A stretch of 64,000 nt of DNA from Actinomycetota bacterium (lineage in GTDB: Bacteria; Actinomycetota; Acidimicrobiia; Acidimicrobiales; Microtrichaceae): assembly GCA_016703525.1 (NCBI GenBank), contig JADJBW010000005.1, forward strand, positions 1-64,000. The letters run 5' to 3'. Both the position numbers and the translations under genes were made by a program. The notes beneath the pieces are model-generated. The model did no database searches, was not told where the DNA came from, and saw only the letters and a list, made by a program, of their open reading frames with translations. Below, piece after piece: positions 1-10,359 of this stretch (positions are counted from its first letter, which is position 1; every line of letters begins with the position of its first letter).

Positions 1-14
1 AGTCAGCGAGATGG

Positions 15-701
15 CTACTCCTCCGGCACCTTGACCTGAGGTGGTGCGGACCCCATCATGTCGGGGCAAATCGGGAAGAGCGCCCGGAACATGGCATTGA
101 CCTCCGAGGCATTCGCGACCACGAACTTCTTGAACCGACTGAAGACCACGGCGGTCGTGACATTCTCACCGACATCATCGGGGAACCCGACCTCAAGAAT
201 GTTGATCGCACTCGCGGCGTCGGTCGGGAGGTGCGGGCGCATCGCTGCGAGCGCGGCCTTCAGCCGGTCGATGTTCGCGACCACCACGTCGATGTCGCGT
301 CGCTCGATCATTGAGCGCTCCATCTCCGAGCCGGCTTCCAGGAACGCCATGATCGAGAGACATCGAGCGCGATTCAACTCGTCCGCGATCCACCGGGGCT
401 CCGTCGTGGTGGATTGCGTCGGACCGGCCGGCACGGAAGATGTCGTGGCGAAACCGAAGATGGCGGTGTCCTCATCGCTCAACGGCCGAGTCGTGGACGG
501 GGCAGCCCCCGGCAGTATGTCGAACGGCACCGAAGACGGCGGATTGAACTCCTCGATGTTGGCGCGCCCCGCTTCCGACGTGCCGGGAATGAATCCGCAG
601 GCGGAAACCACTACGGACGCCACAGCGAGCACGCCCCCCAAACGACACGATCTCACGGGCACAAGTATACCGCCGCTTCGCCGCAGTCCTCGGCGGGGCA
701 T
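15..701 (-). CDS. Putative secreted lipoprotein, unknown function
   Basis: Protein of up to 228 residues with a hydrophobic stretch that ends in a lipobox-like VVVSAC, so the mature protein probably begins at that cysteine and is lipid-anchored outside the membrane. The ATG at 701 is used, but the GTG 39 bases further in gives a shorter and more classical signal peptide (charged RSCR, then the hydrophobic core), and neither start has a strong ribosome site. A Thr/Ser/Pro-rich linker follows, then a predicted helical region with two cysteines (about residues 114 and 212) that could pair. It lies 42 bp downstream of a GNAT gene on the same strand. I do not recognise the family. Confidence 0.6.
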   Translation of the reverse strand: MPRRGLRRSGGILVPVRSCRLGGVLAVASVVVSACGFIPGTSEAGRANIEEFNPPSSVPFDILPGAAPSTTRPLSDEDTAIFGFATTSSVPAGPTQSTTTEPRWIADELNRARCLSIMAFLEAGSEMERSMIERRDIDVVVANIDRLKAALAAMRPHLPTDAASAINILEVGFPDDVGENVTTAVVFSRFKKFVVANASEVNAMFRALFPICPDMMGSAPPQVKVPEE

Positions 702-743
702 CGCCGCACTCGCCTGTTCCGGCGCGCCGATTCGCGTCGTCGA

Positions 744-1731
744 TCAGAAGAGTTCGACGTCGCCCAACTGCAACCGCAAGCCGCGTATCGCCGGAACCCG
801 GGAGGTCGACAGCGGCTTCCAGGTGAGCACCGGACCCGCCTTCGGCACGGGAACGAAACCGCTCACCCGGCCGTTGGCAGATCGGACCGACAGCAGATAG
901 TCGGCGTCGCTTCCGGCAGCGACCTCGCGTAGCGCCGCACGCAGACCGCGCTGTCCCGCGCGGCCCTCGAGTACCTCGCAGATCGCCGCCTCCGTCGTCG
1001 CGCCGCCGCAGCCGGAACACGACCGCGCCGTCCTCGAGGCGGTCACCGGCGAGGACCACCCGATACCGAAGGTGGTCGAGCCGATATCGCCACAGCAGGT
1101 AGGCCGCCGACCGGTCGGTCGTGATCCCCTCGACCGCCGGCTGACGTTCGAGCAGCGCTGCCGTGGCGTCACCGTCGGAAAACACCTCGCCAGCCGGACG
1201 ACCGGCGTCGCATTCCGCCGACATCTTCTGCGCCCCCGTGCGCGACCGCGCCATCCGTAGCACCGCACCCGGGTTGGTCACCCGGGCCTGCACTGGGACT
1301 CGGCCGACGATCTGCCATCCCATCTTCAGGTAGCCCGGGCGGCTCTTGTCATTCGGTGTGTTGAACACGGCGTCGACGCCCATGTCGGCGAGTGCCGGGA
1401 GCGCACCCAGGGTGAGCCGACGGAAGATGCCCTGCCCCATGGCGTCGGGATGCGTCGCCGTGTCGACCGCTCGCACCATCTCGATCCGACCACCGTTCGG
1501 CGTGGCGAACCGCCAGCGCATGAAGGCACGCACACCGACGATCCGGTCGGCTTCATCGGCCGCGACCCACATCGGGGAGGCGCCGAACGCATTGTCGTCG
1601 TGCTTCCACGAGAAGAACGCAGCGTTCGGATCCTGTGGCTTCCAGCCCAGCGCCGCGGCGCAGACCGCCAGGATCGCGTCGCGATCGGCGTCGGTGGCGC
1701 GCCGAACATGAACGGTCGACCGGCCCGACAT
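744..1731 (-). CDS. GNAT-family N-acetyltransferase (one frameshift)
   Basis: The N-terminal two thirds read as a GNAT acetyltransferase: a first strand and helix (VRRATDADRDAIL), a central region with the acetyl-CoA loop GQGIFRRL near residue 97, and GYLKMGW near residue 128, a common C-terminal GNAT signature. At about position 1,000 the reading frame changes; the C-terminal ~90 residues continue in the next frame and end in LQLGDVELF at 744. Without the shift the protein would be about 329 residues and probably has two domains, like Eis-like or sterol-carrier-fused GNATs, though I cannot see a clear SCP2 domain. It is divergent from the polymerase-like gene by 67 bp. The acceptor substrate is unknown. 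Confidence 0.65.
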
Positions 1732-1798
1732 GTCTCACCTCCCCAAGCTTCGCCCCCACGACCGTCGAAGAGCGGCGTGGTGCACCTATGATGCCACG

Positions 1799-3285
1799 GT
1801 GAGCGCGCCATCTGACTGGGGGGTCCGCCGCGGCAGCCTCAAGCTCGGCGGCGACGGGCCACTGCTGTGGATCGGCATGGGTGTCGTGCTCGTCGTCACG
1901 TCGTTCTTCGCGGTCCTTGTCGACGAACTCAACTACGACGTGTGGTCGGCGATCGTGACGTTCTTCGTCATCATCGCTATCACGATCCCGATCCTGGGCT
2001 GGGTAAGCAGCGTCGACGGCGACCGACGGATGTTCGCGATCCTCTTCGCGGCCCTCCTCATCCGCCTCCTCGCGTCGCTCGCCCGCTACTACATCCTCGC
2101 CGTGACCTACGGCGGCGTCGGCGATGCGGGCCGGTACCACTACGGCGCCATCGCCATGGCGAACCACATCAAGGACGGGTACTACGAGATCGACTTGGGC
2201 CCGCGCCTGGCGAATAACCCACCGGAGACGCGTCGGGTCGGCTTCGTCACCGGGCTCATCTACCTCATCACCGGACCGAGTGTGTACTCGGGGTATTTCG
2301 TGTTCACCTGGTTCGCCTTCCTTGGACAGCTGGCATCGATCAGGGCCTTCCGGATCGCCGTCCCCGAGGGCAACCACCGGCTGTACGCGATGCTCGTGAT
2401 GTTCGTCCCGTCGCTGATCTACTGGCCGTCATCGATCGGGAAGGAAGCCTGCATGGTTCTCGCAATCGGCGTGGCGTCCTACGGCGTCGCCCGGATCTTC
2501 GCTCGACGATCGATCGGCGTCGGCTTCGCGTGCGCCGCTCTCGGCCTTGTCGGTGCCGGACTGATCCGCCCTCACGTTGCGCTGCTCCTCGGGCTTGGGG
2601 TGGCCTCGGCGTTCGTCGTTCAGGAGCGCTCCCTCAGGCCCGGGCTGGGCTGCCGCGCAGGGGCCGCGACACCGCGGTCCGAGCGGTCGCATTGACGGCC
2701 GTGGCTGTCTTCGTGATCGGGGCGGCGTCGGCGGCACGCGACAACTTCGGCACCGTCGGCGACGGTGCGAGCGACGTGAGCGGCGCGTTCGCTGCGACCA
2801 TCGCTCGAACCGAGATCGGCGGATCGGCCTTCCCGCCCACCCCGGTTCGCACTCCACTCGACCTGCCGATGGCGACGATCTCGGTGATCCTTCGACCGTT
2901 CCCGTGGGATGCCCGCAACCTGCAGAGCCTCGTGTCGGCCACCGAGGGACCAATCGTGCTGCTCTTCTACCTGAACCGTCGGCGCCTCAGATCCATCCCG
3001 AGCCTCATCGTGCGGTACCCCTACATCGCGTTCTGTCTGGGCTACATGCTCGTGTTCATCGTCGCGTTCTCGAATATCGGAAACGCCGGGATTCTCGCCC
3101 GGCAGCGCGTGCAGGTCCTCCCGATGACACTGACGATCGCGGCGATGCCGATCGCGGCTCGAGCGCGAACGAAGTCGGAGAAGCGCCGCACCCACCGCGA
3201 CGAGACACAGCGCAGTTATGCTGACGACCCGAGAGGGGCCGAGCCGGTGCTCGCGCATCGAGATTCAAGCGGAGTCGTGTCGTGA
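1799..3285 (+). CDS. Polytopic membrane protein, probable exopolysaccharide (Wzy-like) polymerase, frameshifted
   Basis: Starts at GTG 1799 (residues VSAPSDWGV); an upstream in-frame ATG at 1730 would overlap the divergent gene's start and is less likely. Many hydrophobic segments (for example around residues 22-45, 52-72, 80-100, 200-230 and 240-275, then more after the break) point to about ten membrane helices. The frame changes near 2,655 and resumes with AVALTAVAVFVIGAAS; the whole product is about 495 residues. Size, topology and position next to a Wzz/Wzc-type kinase (GTGA overlap at 3282-3285) suggest a polysaccharide polymerase, but no diagnostic motif is visible, so the role is inferred from context. 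Confidence 0.55.
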
Positions 3286-5121
3286 CGAAGTTCAGGTTGC
3301 TGCTGCGCCGAAGGCGGGTCGCGGTCGTCGCGTCGATCCTCATCGGAGTTCTCGCCGGAGTGGTCTCGTCGATCACCGGCTCGGGCGGCCGCGACATCAC
3401 GACGTGGGAGGCGATGCAGGTCGTCTTCGTCAACTTCGACAGCGGCCAACTCGCGAGCGCCGCGGTCATCAATCAGGCGGCGCAACAGGCAACGATCGGC
3501 GACGTCCCCACGGCGGCCAAGGAGATCCTCAAGTCGAAGCTCTCGGCGAAGGCGCTCGCGAAGAAGGTCAGCGCCAAGGCTGTCGTCGAAAGCGGCACGA
3601 TCGAGATCAAGGCACGCGACACCAACAAGAAGCTCGCCCTGCGCTACGTGCAGGCCTTCGGCCAAGCGTTCGTCGAGAGCAGCAACCGCGAACTGAAAGA
3701 CGCTGCCACCAAGAAGTTCGACGCCACGAAGAAGAGGGTCGACGAAGCCAAGGCCGCTCTCGATGAGTACGACGCATTCCTCTCCGCGAACACCGGGCAG
3801 ACGCCGGGAGTCGAGGAGGCGATTCGCCTCAGAAGCGCCGTGGACTCGAGGATGCGTGGCGCACCGCGACCGGGGAACTCGCCGCCGCGAACGCTACGGT
3901 CGAGAGTTCGAATCGGTATTTCACGATCGAGCCGGAGGAGCCGGTCGCGCTTGACTCGCTCAAGCTCGGTCTGCCCGACTCGCTTCCGCTCCGCGTCACG
4001 ATTCTGACCGCGATCGCCAGTCTGTTCGGCGTCGCGATGCTGCTCATCATCGAGAAGATCAACCCGCGCTTCGATACCCGCGATGAGGTCACCGAGGTGC
4101 TCAGCCTCCCGGTGATCGGTGAGATCGCGACGCTCCCTCGCGCCTACATCCAGGGCAAGGACCGGACGAAGGTGTCGCTCGACCTACCGACCGCCGAGGC
4201 GTACCGACGGCTCCGATCGGCGTTCCAGTTCATCATGAACCGTCGCGCCGCGGGCGAGGATGAGCCCGGAGTCGAGGCCGAACCCGACTCCACCGTGTTC
4301 CTGATCATCTCATCGACCCCTGAAGAGGGGAAGTCCACCACCGCTGCAATGACGGGCCTGGCCATGGCCGAGGCCGGCGTTCCCACACTGGTCCTCGGCT
4401 GCGACTACCGGCGGCCGACCATCGATCGGCTGCTCGGCGTCCCCGGCTCGAAGGGGATCACCTCACGCGTCGTCATGTCGATCGACCGACCGGAGTTGAG
4501 CGAGATCGTCCACAAGACGGAATGGCCCGACCTGTGGGCTGCGCCGAGTGGACGGCCGACGCGCTCGGTTGCCGGGTGCGCTGAGGTTGCCGGCGAGATC
4601 ATCGGTGCGGCACGCGAGAACGGCGTGTCGGTCCTGATCGATACCACCCCGGTTCTTGTGGCGAACGACGCGATGGATCTGGTCGACCAGGTCGACGAGA
4701 TCGTGCTCGTCATTCGAGCCGGACATACATCCCAGCGTGCGGCGCGGCGGGCGATCGACCAGGTCACCCTCCACGGTCGGTCGATCCTCGGCGTGGTGCT
4801 CATCGGCGTGGTCGCCCTCGGCAAGGACGACGACTACTACTCGCACACGAGTCCGGATCTGGAGCACGACGACGAGCTCCACCCACCACGATCCGATGGC
4901 GAGCTCTTCGCCCGCGACGTGCCCACCGCGGCGGGCGACGCGGCAACGGCTCGTCGAGCGATGCGAAGCAGCCAAACGGCATGTCGGCGAACGAGCCGGC
5001 GAACGACGTAGCGAACGGGCCGGCCAATGGAGCCGACAAACGCTCCCCGGTCGCCACCGCCTCAACGGGTCGCAACGGTCGCAGCGCATCCGGGGGAAAG
5101 CCGCGGAGTGCCCGCAAGTAG
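3282..5121 (+). CDS. Wzz/Wzc-type polysaccharide co-polymerase and tyrosine autokinase (two frameshifts)
   Basis: An N-terminal membrane helix (about residues 13-32) is followed by a long charged, coiled-coil-like periplasmic region, a second helix (ILTAIASLFGVAMLLII) and a cytoplasmic BY-kinase domain. Kinase motifs are clear: Walker A SSTPEEGKSTTAAM near residue 343, Walker A' LVLGCDYRRP near 369 and Walker B VLIDTTPVL near 450. The tyrosine cluster is poor: only DDDYYSH near residue 518. Frames break near 3,848 (rejoining at DAWRTATGEL) and probably near 4,940, after which a Gly/Asn/Ser-rich tail ends in GGKPRSARK at 5121; without the second shift the protein stops at 5011. It starts by a 4-bp overlap with the polymerase-like gene. 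Such kinases set chain length and drive export of exopolysaccharide. Confidence 0.8.
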
Positions 5122-5187
5122 CCCGGCGAGTCGAGCGGTCCGCCTGCGCAGAGCCGTTCGCCGAACGACGCGCCGGGCCGAACACCG

Positions 5188-6315
5188 ATGCGAGCACAGC
5201 ATCCCGATCCGGTGACGTCGGCCACCGGGCGCACCACAGTCGCACTGGACTCACCGAACGACCTGCTCGGCTGGTGGGACCGGTGGAACACGCTCGCTGT
5301 GCAGTCCGGGGCGCTCATCTTCCGCTCGCCTGCCTGGGTTGCTGCATGGTGGGAGGTGCTCCACCCCGACGATCGCGTCGAGTTGCTGGTGCGCGGCGAC
5401 GACCAACCGGACGGGCTCGTCGCGCTTGCGACGGGGCGCCGCCGACTCCATCCGCGCCTTCCGATCGCCCCCACCGTGACGGTCCTCGCCGGAAGCGGCG
5501 TCGGCGCGGCCGACCATCTCGGCCCAGTCGGGGTCGATGCGTTCACCCGCCGCCAACTCGTCGCGGACGCTGTCTCGCACGTCGGCGGACGTCCGCTGCA
5601 GCTCGCCGAGTTGTCCGACGAGTTCGGGGCTACCGCACGGGCGCTCGGTGCCACGCCGATTCACCAGCGCCGGTGCCCAGCGGTTGCCCTGTCGCCCGAG
5701 GCCGGGCCTGCCACCTGGCCCCGCCATCTGCGCAAGGAACTCCGCCGACGCGAACGACGCGCTGCCGAACTCGGCATCGAGCGGCGTTGGATTCGCCTCG
5801 ATGCCGGCTCCTCCGAGCCGATCGGTCAACTCAATCGGCTCCACGACGCGGTCTGGGCATCGCGCGGCCGCTCAGGGCTCTCGACATCCTGGCGGGACGA
5901 GCTCGTCCTGCGAGTAGCCGAAGCCAGCACCGGCGATGACGGCGCGTGGATGCAGCTACTCGAGCGCGACGGAATGGCAGTCGCGGCGCTCCTCGGGTTC
6001 CGATATGGATCGACGTTCTGCTCGTACCGAACCGGATGGGATCCGTCGCTGCGCAGCCTCGGGCTCGGGCTGCTGCTGCACTCCGATGCCATTCGACGAG
6101 CGTCGTCGCTGGGGTGCGGACGGTACGACTTCCTCCGGGGGACCGAGCCGCACAAGTACACCCTCGGCGGTGTCGACGCGATCGAGTCGACGTCGGTGGT
6201 CGCACGCGGCGTCGCGGGCCGGCTGCTCGTGGAGCGCGAGCGGCGGTCGGCCCAGAGAAACGCCGGCGCGGGGTGGCACGAACGCGACTCGCCGGCCGCG
6301 TCGGTCAGCGGCTGA
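5188..6315 (+). CDS. CelD/BcsL-like GNAT (FemAB-like) acyltransferase
   Basis: A 375-residue protein without membrane segments. The last ~190 residues carry the FemAB/CelD-like GNAT pattern: HLRKELRRRERR, then LNRLHDAVWASRGRSG near residue 215, a central strand GMAVAALLGFRYGSTFCSYRTGWDP, and the closing signature RYDFLRGTEPHKYTLGG, close to the YDFLRG.E.YK.RW motif of this family. These proteins usually acylate polysaccharides or modify their building blocks. Placed 66 bp after the tyrosine kinase on the same strand, it most likely decorates the same exopolysaccharide. It ends by an 11-bp convergent overlap with the next gene. The acyl donor and acceptor are not known. Confidence 0.75.
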   Translation: MRAQHPDPVTSATGRTTVALDSPNDLLGWWDRWNTLAVQSGALIFRSPAWVAAWWEVLHPDDRVELLVRGDDQPDGLVALATGRRRLHPRLPIAPTVTVLAGSGVGAADHLGPVGVDAFTRRQLVADAVSHVGGRPLQLAELSDEFGATARALGATPIHQRRCPAVALSPEAGPATWPRHLRKELRRRERRAAELGIERRWIRLDAGSSEPIGQLNRLHDAVWASRGRSGLSTSWRDELVLRVAEASTGDDGAWMQLLERDGMAVAALLGFRYGSTFCSYRTGWDPSLRSLGLGLLLHSDAIRRASSLGCGRYDFLRGTEPHKYTLGGVDAIESTSVVARGVAGRLLVERERRSAQRNAGAGWHERDSPAASVSG

Positions 6316-6793
6316 CCACGATCCGCGCTTCGACTCCGCCTGAGAACACCGAGTACGTCCCCGCTGTGGGAAACTGCAGCGACGCGGGTTCCTTTGCCGC
6401 GACGACCAGGTCGGAAACCTCGGCCACGGCAACCTCGTGCGCCGCGCCATCAGCGCTCGACAGAGCGACGATCTCGCCGGGCGAGATCCGGATCTCCTCG
6501 GGCTCGATGGTCGAGGCGGTCACCTTGAACGTGTGCTTCGCCGTCGCGGGCTCCTCCACGCGGAACGCCCCCGACACCGGGAGTTCGTCCGGCAGATCGA
6601 TCGTGCCCTGCGCGGGCGGCGTCGTCGGCACGGTGGAGCGGTCGGGATCGACCTCGGGCGCCGGGGCGCTGGTGGAGGTCGAGCGCGGTGCGGCGCCTGC
6701 CCGGTCGTCGCTGTTGCTGCAGGCCGACACGAGCAGGGCGCCGGCGACGCCGCCCGCGACGAACGCCATGTGCAGAGGTCGTCTCGACATCAT
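6305..6793 (-). CDS. Secreted lipoprotein with a cupredoxin-like domain
   Basis: The ATG at 6793 gives 162 residues: RRPLHMAFVAGG, a hydrophobic core and the lipobox ALLVSAC, so a lipid-anchored protein. An Ala/Pro/Thr-rich linker (residues 27-65) precedes a compact beta-rich domain with FKVTASTIEPEEIRI, then SPGEIVALSSADGAAHEVAV and an ending TAGTYSVFSGGVEARIVV. The layout (a histidine in AAHEV, then a GTY..F stretch near the end) resembles plastocyanin/cupredoxin-like domains, but the usual C-terminal Cys-x(n)-His-Met copper ligands are not visible, so copper binding is doubtful. It is divergent from the dehydrogenase at 6904. Confidence 0.55.
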   Translation of the reverse strand: MMSRRPLHMAFVAGGVAGALLVSACSNSDDRAGAAPRSTSTSAPAPEVDPDRSTVPTTPPAQGTIDLPDELPVSGAFRVEEPATAKHTFKVTASTIEPEEIRISPGEIVALSSADGAAHEVAVAEVSDLVVAAKEPASLQFPTAGTYSVFSGGVEARIVVSR

Positions 6794-6903
6794 CACATCG
6801 AGGGTACGGGCGTTCCCGCGCAATCCCACCCGATCGGACCGTGCGCCGCCTCGACCGGCGTTGTCGGTCGGGTACCCTGCGCCGCCGAGACGAGGAGCAC
6901 AAC

Positions 6904-7799
6904 ATGACGACGATCGGATTCTGCGGGCTCGGCACGATGGGGATGCCGATGGCGGCGCACCTCGCCGACGCCGGCTTCGAGCTCGTGGTGTGGACCCACA
7001 CCGCCGAGAAGGCCACCGCGTTCGCCGAGGCGCACCCCGGGTGTCGGGCCGTCGCCACTCCATCCGATGTTGGGAGCGCCGCCGACATCGTGTTCGTCAT
7101 CGTCGGCGACACCTCGATGAGCGAGACCGTGTTCCTCGGGGCCAACGGGCTGCTTCGCAACCCGATGCCCGGCGCCATTGTGGTCGAATCCTCGACCGTC
7201 TCGCCCGAACACGTCGGGCGTTGCGCCGCGGCGTGCACCGCCGCCGGTGTTCGCTACGTCGACGCACCCTGCACGGGCTCGCGGCCCGGCGCGGAGGCCG
7301 GGAACCTGACCTTCATGATCGGCGGCGATGCGTCGACGGTGGACGAGTTGCGTCCGGTGCTGATCCGATGGCCGCGCACGTGCACCACTGCGGTGCGATC
7401 GGGCTCGGCATGGTGGCGAAGCTGAGCCAGAACCTCGTGCTGGCGAACCTCGCCCAGGTGCTGTCCGAGTCGTTGGTGCTCGCGACCGCCGCAGGCCTCG
7501 ATCCCGACATCATGCTCGGCATCCTCGAGGACTCGGCCGCACGAACCGGCTACGCCGCGTTCAAGGCGCCGTACATCCTGAGGCGCGACTTCGAGCCGAA
7601 CTTCTCGCTGCGCTGGATGGCGAAGGACGTGCATCTGATGCTGCAGCAGGCGGCAGCGCTCGGCGTACCGCTCCCGGTCACCCAAGCGACCAGCGAATGG
7701 TACGACCGGGCCATCGACGCGGGGCTCGGCGACGACGACTTCTGCGGCGTCGTACGGCTCACCGAGGCGCTCGCCGGCACGGAGGTCCGCGGCGACTGA
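6904..7799 (+). CDS. NAD(P)-dependent beta-hydroxyacid dehydrogenase, 3-hydroxyisobutyrate dehydrogenase-like (one frameshift)
   Basis: The N terminus MTTIGFCGLGTMGMPMAAHL is the Rossmann GxGxxG signature of the 3-hydroxyisobutyrate dehydrogenase family. The substrate loop DAPCTGSRPGAEAGNLTFMIGG (written DAP.TGS..GA.AG.L in the family) follows near residue 120. The frame breaks at about 7,365 and resumes with CGAIGLGMVAKLSQNLVLAN, which holds the catalytic lysine. The C-terminal all-helical domain is complete to 7799, giving about 298 residues, normal for the family. These enzymes oxidise short beta-hydroxy acids or reduce semialdehydes; the substrate cannot be read from sequence. The gene stands alone, convergent with the EamA transporter 38 bp away. 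Confidence 0.8.
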
Positions 7800-7837
7800 C
7801 CGGTACCGACGCGAGCCAGCGAGCCGCGAGCCCGCGA

Positions 7838-8722
7838 TCAGCGCAGGGATGCCCACAGGCCGGCGAGCAGCACCAGCGCACCACCCGCCAGCCCCACCGG
7901 CCCCAGGTGCTCGCCGTAGAACACACGGGCGAACGCAGCAGCGATGACCGGCTCGGCGGTCGCGATGATGACCGCCCGGTGCGGCGCGACGCCGCGCAGC
8001 CCGATCGAGAGCAGGAGGTACGGCGCCCACGTCGAGACGACGCACAAGCCGACCACATAGGGCAGATCCGCCAGGTGCGGCACGGCGAAGCCGCTCGCGA
8101 CACCGAGCGGGAGCGAGCCGACGGGCAGCGCGATCGCGTACACGACGATCGGATCCACGGCATCGAACAACGGGCGGCCGACGAGGTAGTAGCACGCATA
8201 CGATCCGCCGGCCACGGTTCCCCATGCCAGCGCCGCAGGCGTCACCTCGATGCCGCTCCCCGAACCCATGACCACGGCGATCACCCCCGCGACGCTGACG
8301 ACGGTCACGATCACCATCGAGGCGTCCGCGCGGCCGTGGCCGAGCGCGACGACGCCCACGGCCACCCACATGGGCGCCGTGTACAACAGCACGTAGGCCA
8401 GCGTGATCCCTCCGGCCTGCACCGCCGCCGGAAGCGCCAGGTAGAAGACGCTCACGCCGATCACCGTGAACGCAGCGAGCGCCGGCCGTCGAGCCCGCTC
8501 GACGCGGAACCGGCGGCGGGTGGCGACCGCATGCGCGACGAAGCAGACCCCGCCGCCGAGCGCGCGCCAAAACGCCACGCTCGGCGCACGGTGCCCCCGC
8601 CGGCCAAGCTCGGTGGTGAACACGCCGATGATCGCCCACAGCGCCGCGGCGCCGAGCACCGCCATGGCGGGCCGCGTCGGCGACCCGCTCCGGCGCGAGG
8701 CGTCGAGCGGGTCGAGGCTCAC
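7838..8722 (-). CDS. EamA/DMT-family transporter
   Basis: A 294-residue protein with about ten hydrophobic segments in two repeats, the standard architecture of drug/metabolite transporters with two EamA domains. Features seen: ALWAIIGVFTTELGRRG in the first helix region, AFWRALGGGVCFV in the second and ATAEPVIAAAFARVFYGEHL in the second repeat, the usual EP.....F..GE motif. The GTG start at 8722 overlaps the stop of the upstream acyl-CoA synthetase by 4 bp, so it is probably the last gene of the KstR-region operon. The substrate is unknown; position in a lipid/steroid operon suggests an organic acid or related metabolite, which is inference. Confidence 0.8.
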   Translation of the reverse strand: MSLDPLDASRRSGSPTRPAMAVLGAAALWAIIGVFTTELGRRGHRAPSVAFWRALGGGVCFVAHAVATRRRFRVERARRPALAAFTVIGVSVFYLALPAAVQAGGITLAYVLLYTAPMWVAVGVVALGHGRADASMVIVTVVSVAGVIAVVMGSGSGIEVTPAALAWGTVAGGSYACYYLVGRPLFDAVDPIVVYAIALPVGSLPLGVASGFAVPHLADLPYVVGLCVVSTWAPYLLLSIGLRGVAPHRAVIIATAEPVIAAAFARVFYGEHLGPVGLAGGALVLLAGLWASLR

Positions 8723-10359
8723 TCGTCCATGCCAAGCGCCGACAGCGCCGCCGATCGCGCCCAGCGGTAGTCGGCCTTGCCCACGGGCGACCGCACGACC
8801 TCGTCGACCACGACGAGCTCACGGGGCACCTTGTAGCCGGCCACGGTCGACCGGCAGTGCGTGGCGAGCTCGTCGAGGCCCGCTTCGAGCCCCGGCCGAA
8901 GCGACACAACCGCGCACACCCGCTCGCCGAACCGCTCGTCGGGGACGCCGACGACCAGCGCGTCGTACACCGCGGGGTGCGATTTGAGCGCCCCCTCCAC
9001 TTCTTCGGGGAACACCTTCTCACCGCCGGTGTTGATCGCCTGCGAACCGCGGCCGAGCAACACGATCGTGCCGTCGTCGTCCACCGTCGCCATGTCGCCG
9101 GTCAACACCCAGCGCCGCCCCTCGACCTCGACGAACGTCGCCGCCGTGCGTTCGGGATCGTTGTGATACCCGAGCGGGATGCGCCCCGTGAGCGCCACCC
9201 GTCCGATGACCCCGGAGCCCGGCGCCACCGGCCGGCGCTCGTCGTCGAGCACCGTCGTGGTGTCGCCGAGCGGCGTGAAGCGGGTGGCGCCCCCGGTGGA
9301 GCTCCCCGCTTGCAGGCGATGCGACCCCTGCGCTCCCGTCTCGGACGAGCCGAAGCCGTCGGTCACCATCACGTGGGGCAACAGTTCCATCAGGCGGTCC
9401 TTGAGCGCCGCCGACAACGGCGCCCCACCCGAACCGAGGGCGAACATCGAGGACGCGTCGAAGGGGCCGTGACGGTCCCACGCGTCGACCAGCGGTCGAG
9501 CCATCGCGTCGCCCACGATGATGAGCGTCGACACCTTGTTGGCCTCGACGGCGCGCCACGTCGCGCGCGCGTCGAACGAACCCGGATGCATCACCACTCG
9601 AGCGCCGCAGTACAGCCACGACAACGAGGTCCACTGCGCCGCCGCGTGCATCATCGGTGCGAGCGGGAAGGCGACGAAATCGAAGTCGATGATCCGTTCG
9701 AGCACCTCGTCGGGCCGATCGACCGGCCCGTTGAGTCGCATGGGATCGCCGCCCCCGATGCACGAGAAGAACGCATCGCCGTGGCGCCACACCACACCCT
9801 TGGGCATCCCGGTCGTGCCGCCGGTGTAGATGACGTAGCGATCGTCGTCGGACCGCGGTCCGAAGTCACGCTCCGGCGACGACGCCGCAAGCGCCCGTTC
9901 GTAGTCGATCGACCCGGCAGGCGTCGGCGACCCGGTGTCGTCGACGGAGATCACCGTGGTGATCGCGTCGAGCGGATCGAAGCCGTCGAAGCCACCGACC
10001 ACCTCGGCCACGTTCACGGCGAACCGACGATGCGCGATGAGCGCCACGATCCCCGAGTCATCGAACAGGTAACGCAGCTCGCCGGCAACGTAGCGGTAGT
10101 TGATGTTGATGGGAACGGCACGCAGCTTGAAGCACGCGAACATCGCCTCGAAGTACTCGGGGCAGTTCCGCAGATACACGCCGACGTGGTCGCCCGGTCC
10201 GACCCCGCTCTCGGCAAGCACGTGGGCGAGCCGATTCGATCGCTCCTCGATCGACGCGTACGTGAGCTCACGACCCTCGCACACCAGAGCGACCCGGTCG
10301 GCGACGCGGTCGACCACCGACTCCCATACGTCGGCGAAGTTGTAGGTGGTGAGCGTCAT
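8719..10359 (-). CDS. Acyl-CoA synthetase (FadD family)
   Basis: A 546-residue AMP-forming ligase starting at ATG 10359 with MTLTTYNFADVWESV. Motifs in order: the P-loop YIYTGGTTGMPKGV-like segment (YVIYTGGTTGMPKGV) near residue 180, GSGGAPLS near 300, TDGFGSSETG near 330, the hinge TGDMATVDDDG near 430 and the C-terminal lysine region SPVGKADYRWA. It converts a carboxylic acid to its acyl-CoA via acyl-adenylate. The N-terminal sequence and operon resemble FadD17/FadD19-type mycobacterial enzymes that act on steroid side chains, but the substrate is inferred. It overlaps its neighbours on both sides by 4 bp, so translation is probably coupled. Confidence 0.85.
   Translation of the reverse strand: MTLTTYNFADVWESVVDRVADRVALVCEGRELTYASIEERSNRLAHVLAESGVGPGDHVGVYLRNCPEYFEAMFACFKLRAVPININYRYVAGELRYLFDDSGIVALIAHRRFAVNVAEVVGGFDGFDPLDAITTVISVDDTGSPTPAGSIDYERALAASSPERDFGPRSDDDRYVIYTGGTTGMPKGVVWRHGDAFFSCIGGGDPMRLNGPVDRPDEVLERIIDFDFVAFPLAPMMHAAAQWTSLSWLYCGARVVMHPGSFDARATWRAVEANKVSTLIIVGDAMARPLVDAWDRHGPFDASSMFALGSGGAPLSAALKDRLMELLPHVMVTDGFGSSETGAQGSHRLQAGSSTGGATRFTPLGDTTTVLDDERRPVAPGSGVIGRVALTGRIPLGYHNDPERTAATFVEVEGRRWVLTGDMATVDDDGTIVLLGRGSQAINTGGEKVFPEEVEGALKSHPAVYDALVVGVPDERFGERVCAVVSLRPGLEAGLDELATHCRSTVAGYKVPRELVVVDEVVRSPVGKADYRWARSAALSALGMDE

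Noticed and set aside
58..900. Long plus-strand open frame over the lipoprotein gene, and many similar Arg/Pro-rich frames throughout
   Set aside because: Shadow frames of real genes in high-GC DNA: biased Arg/Pro/Ala content, no ribosome sites, no family signature.
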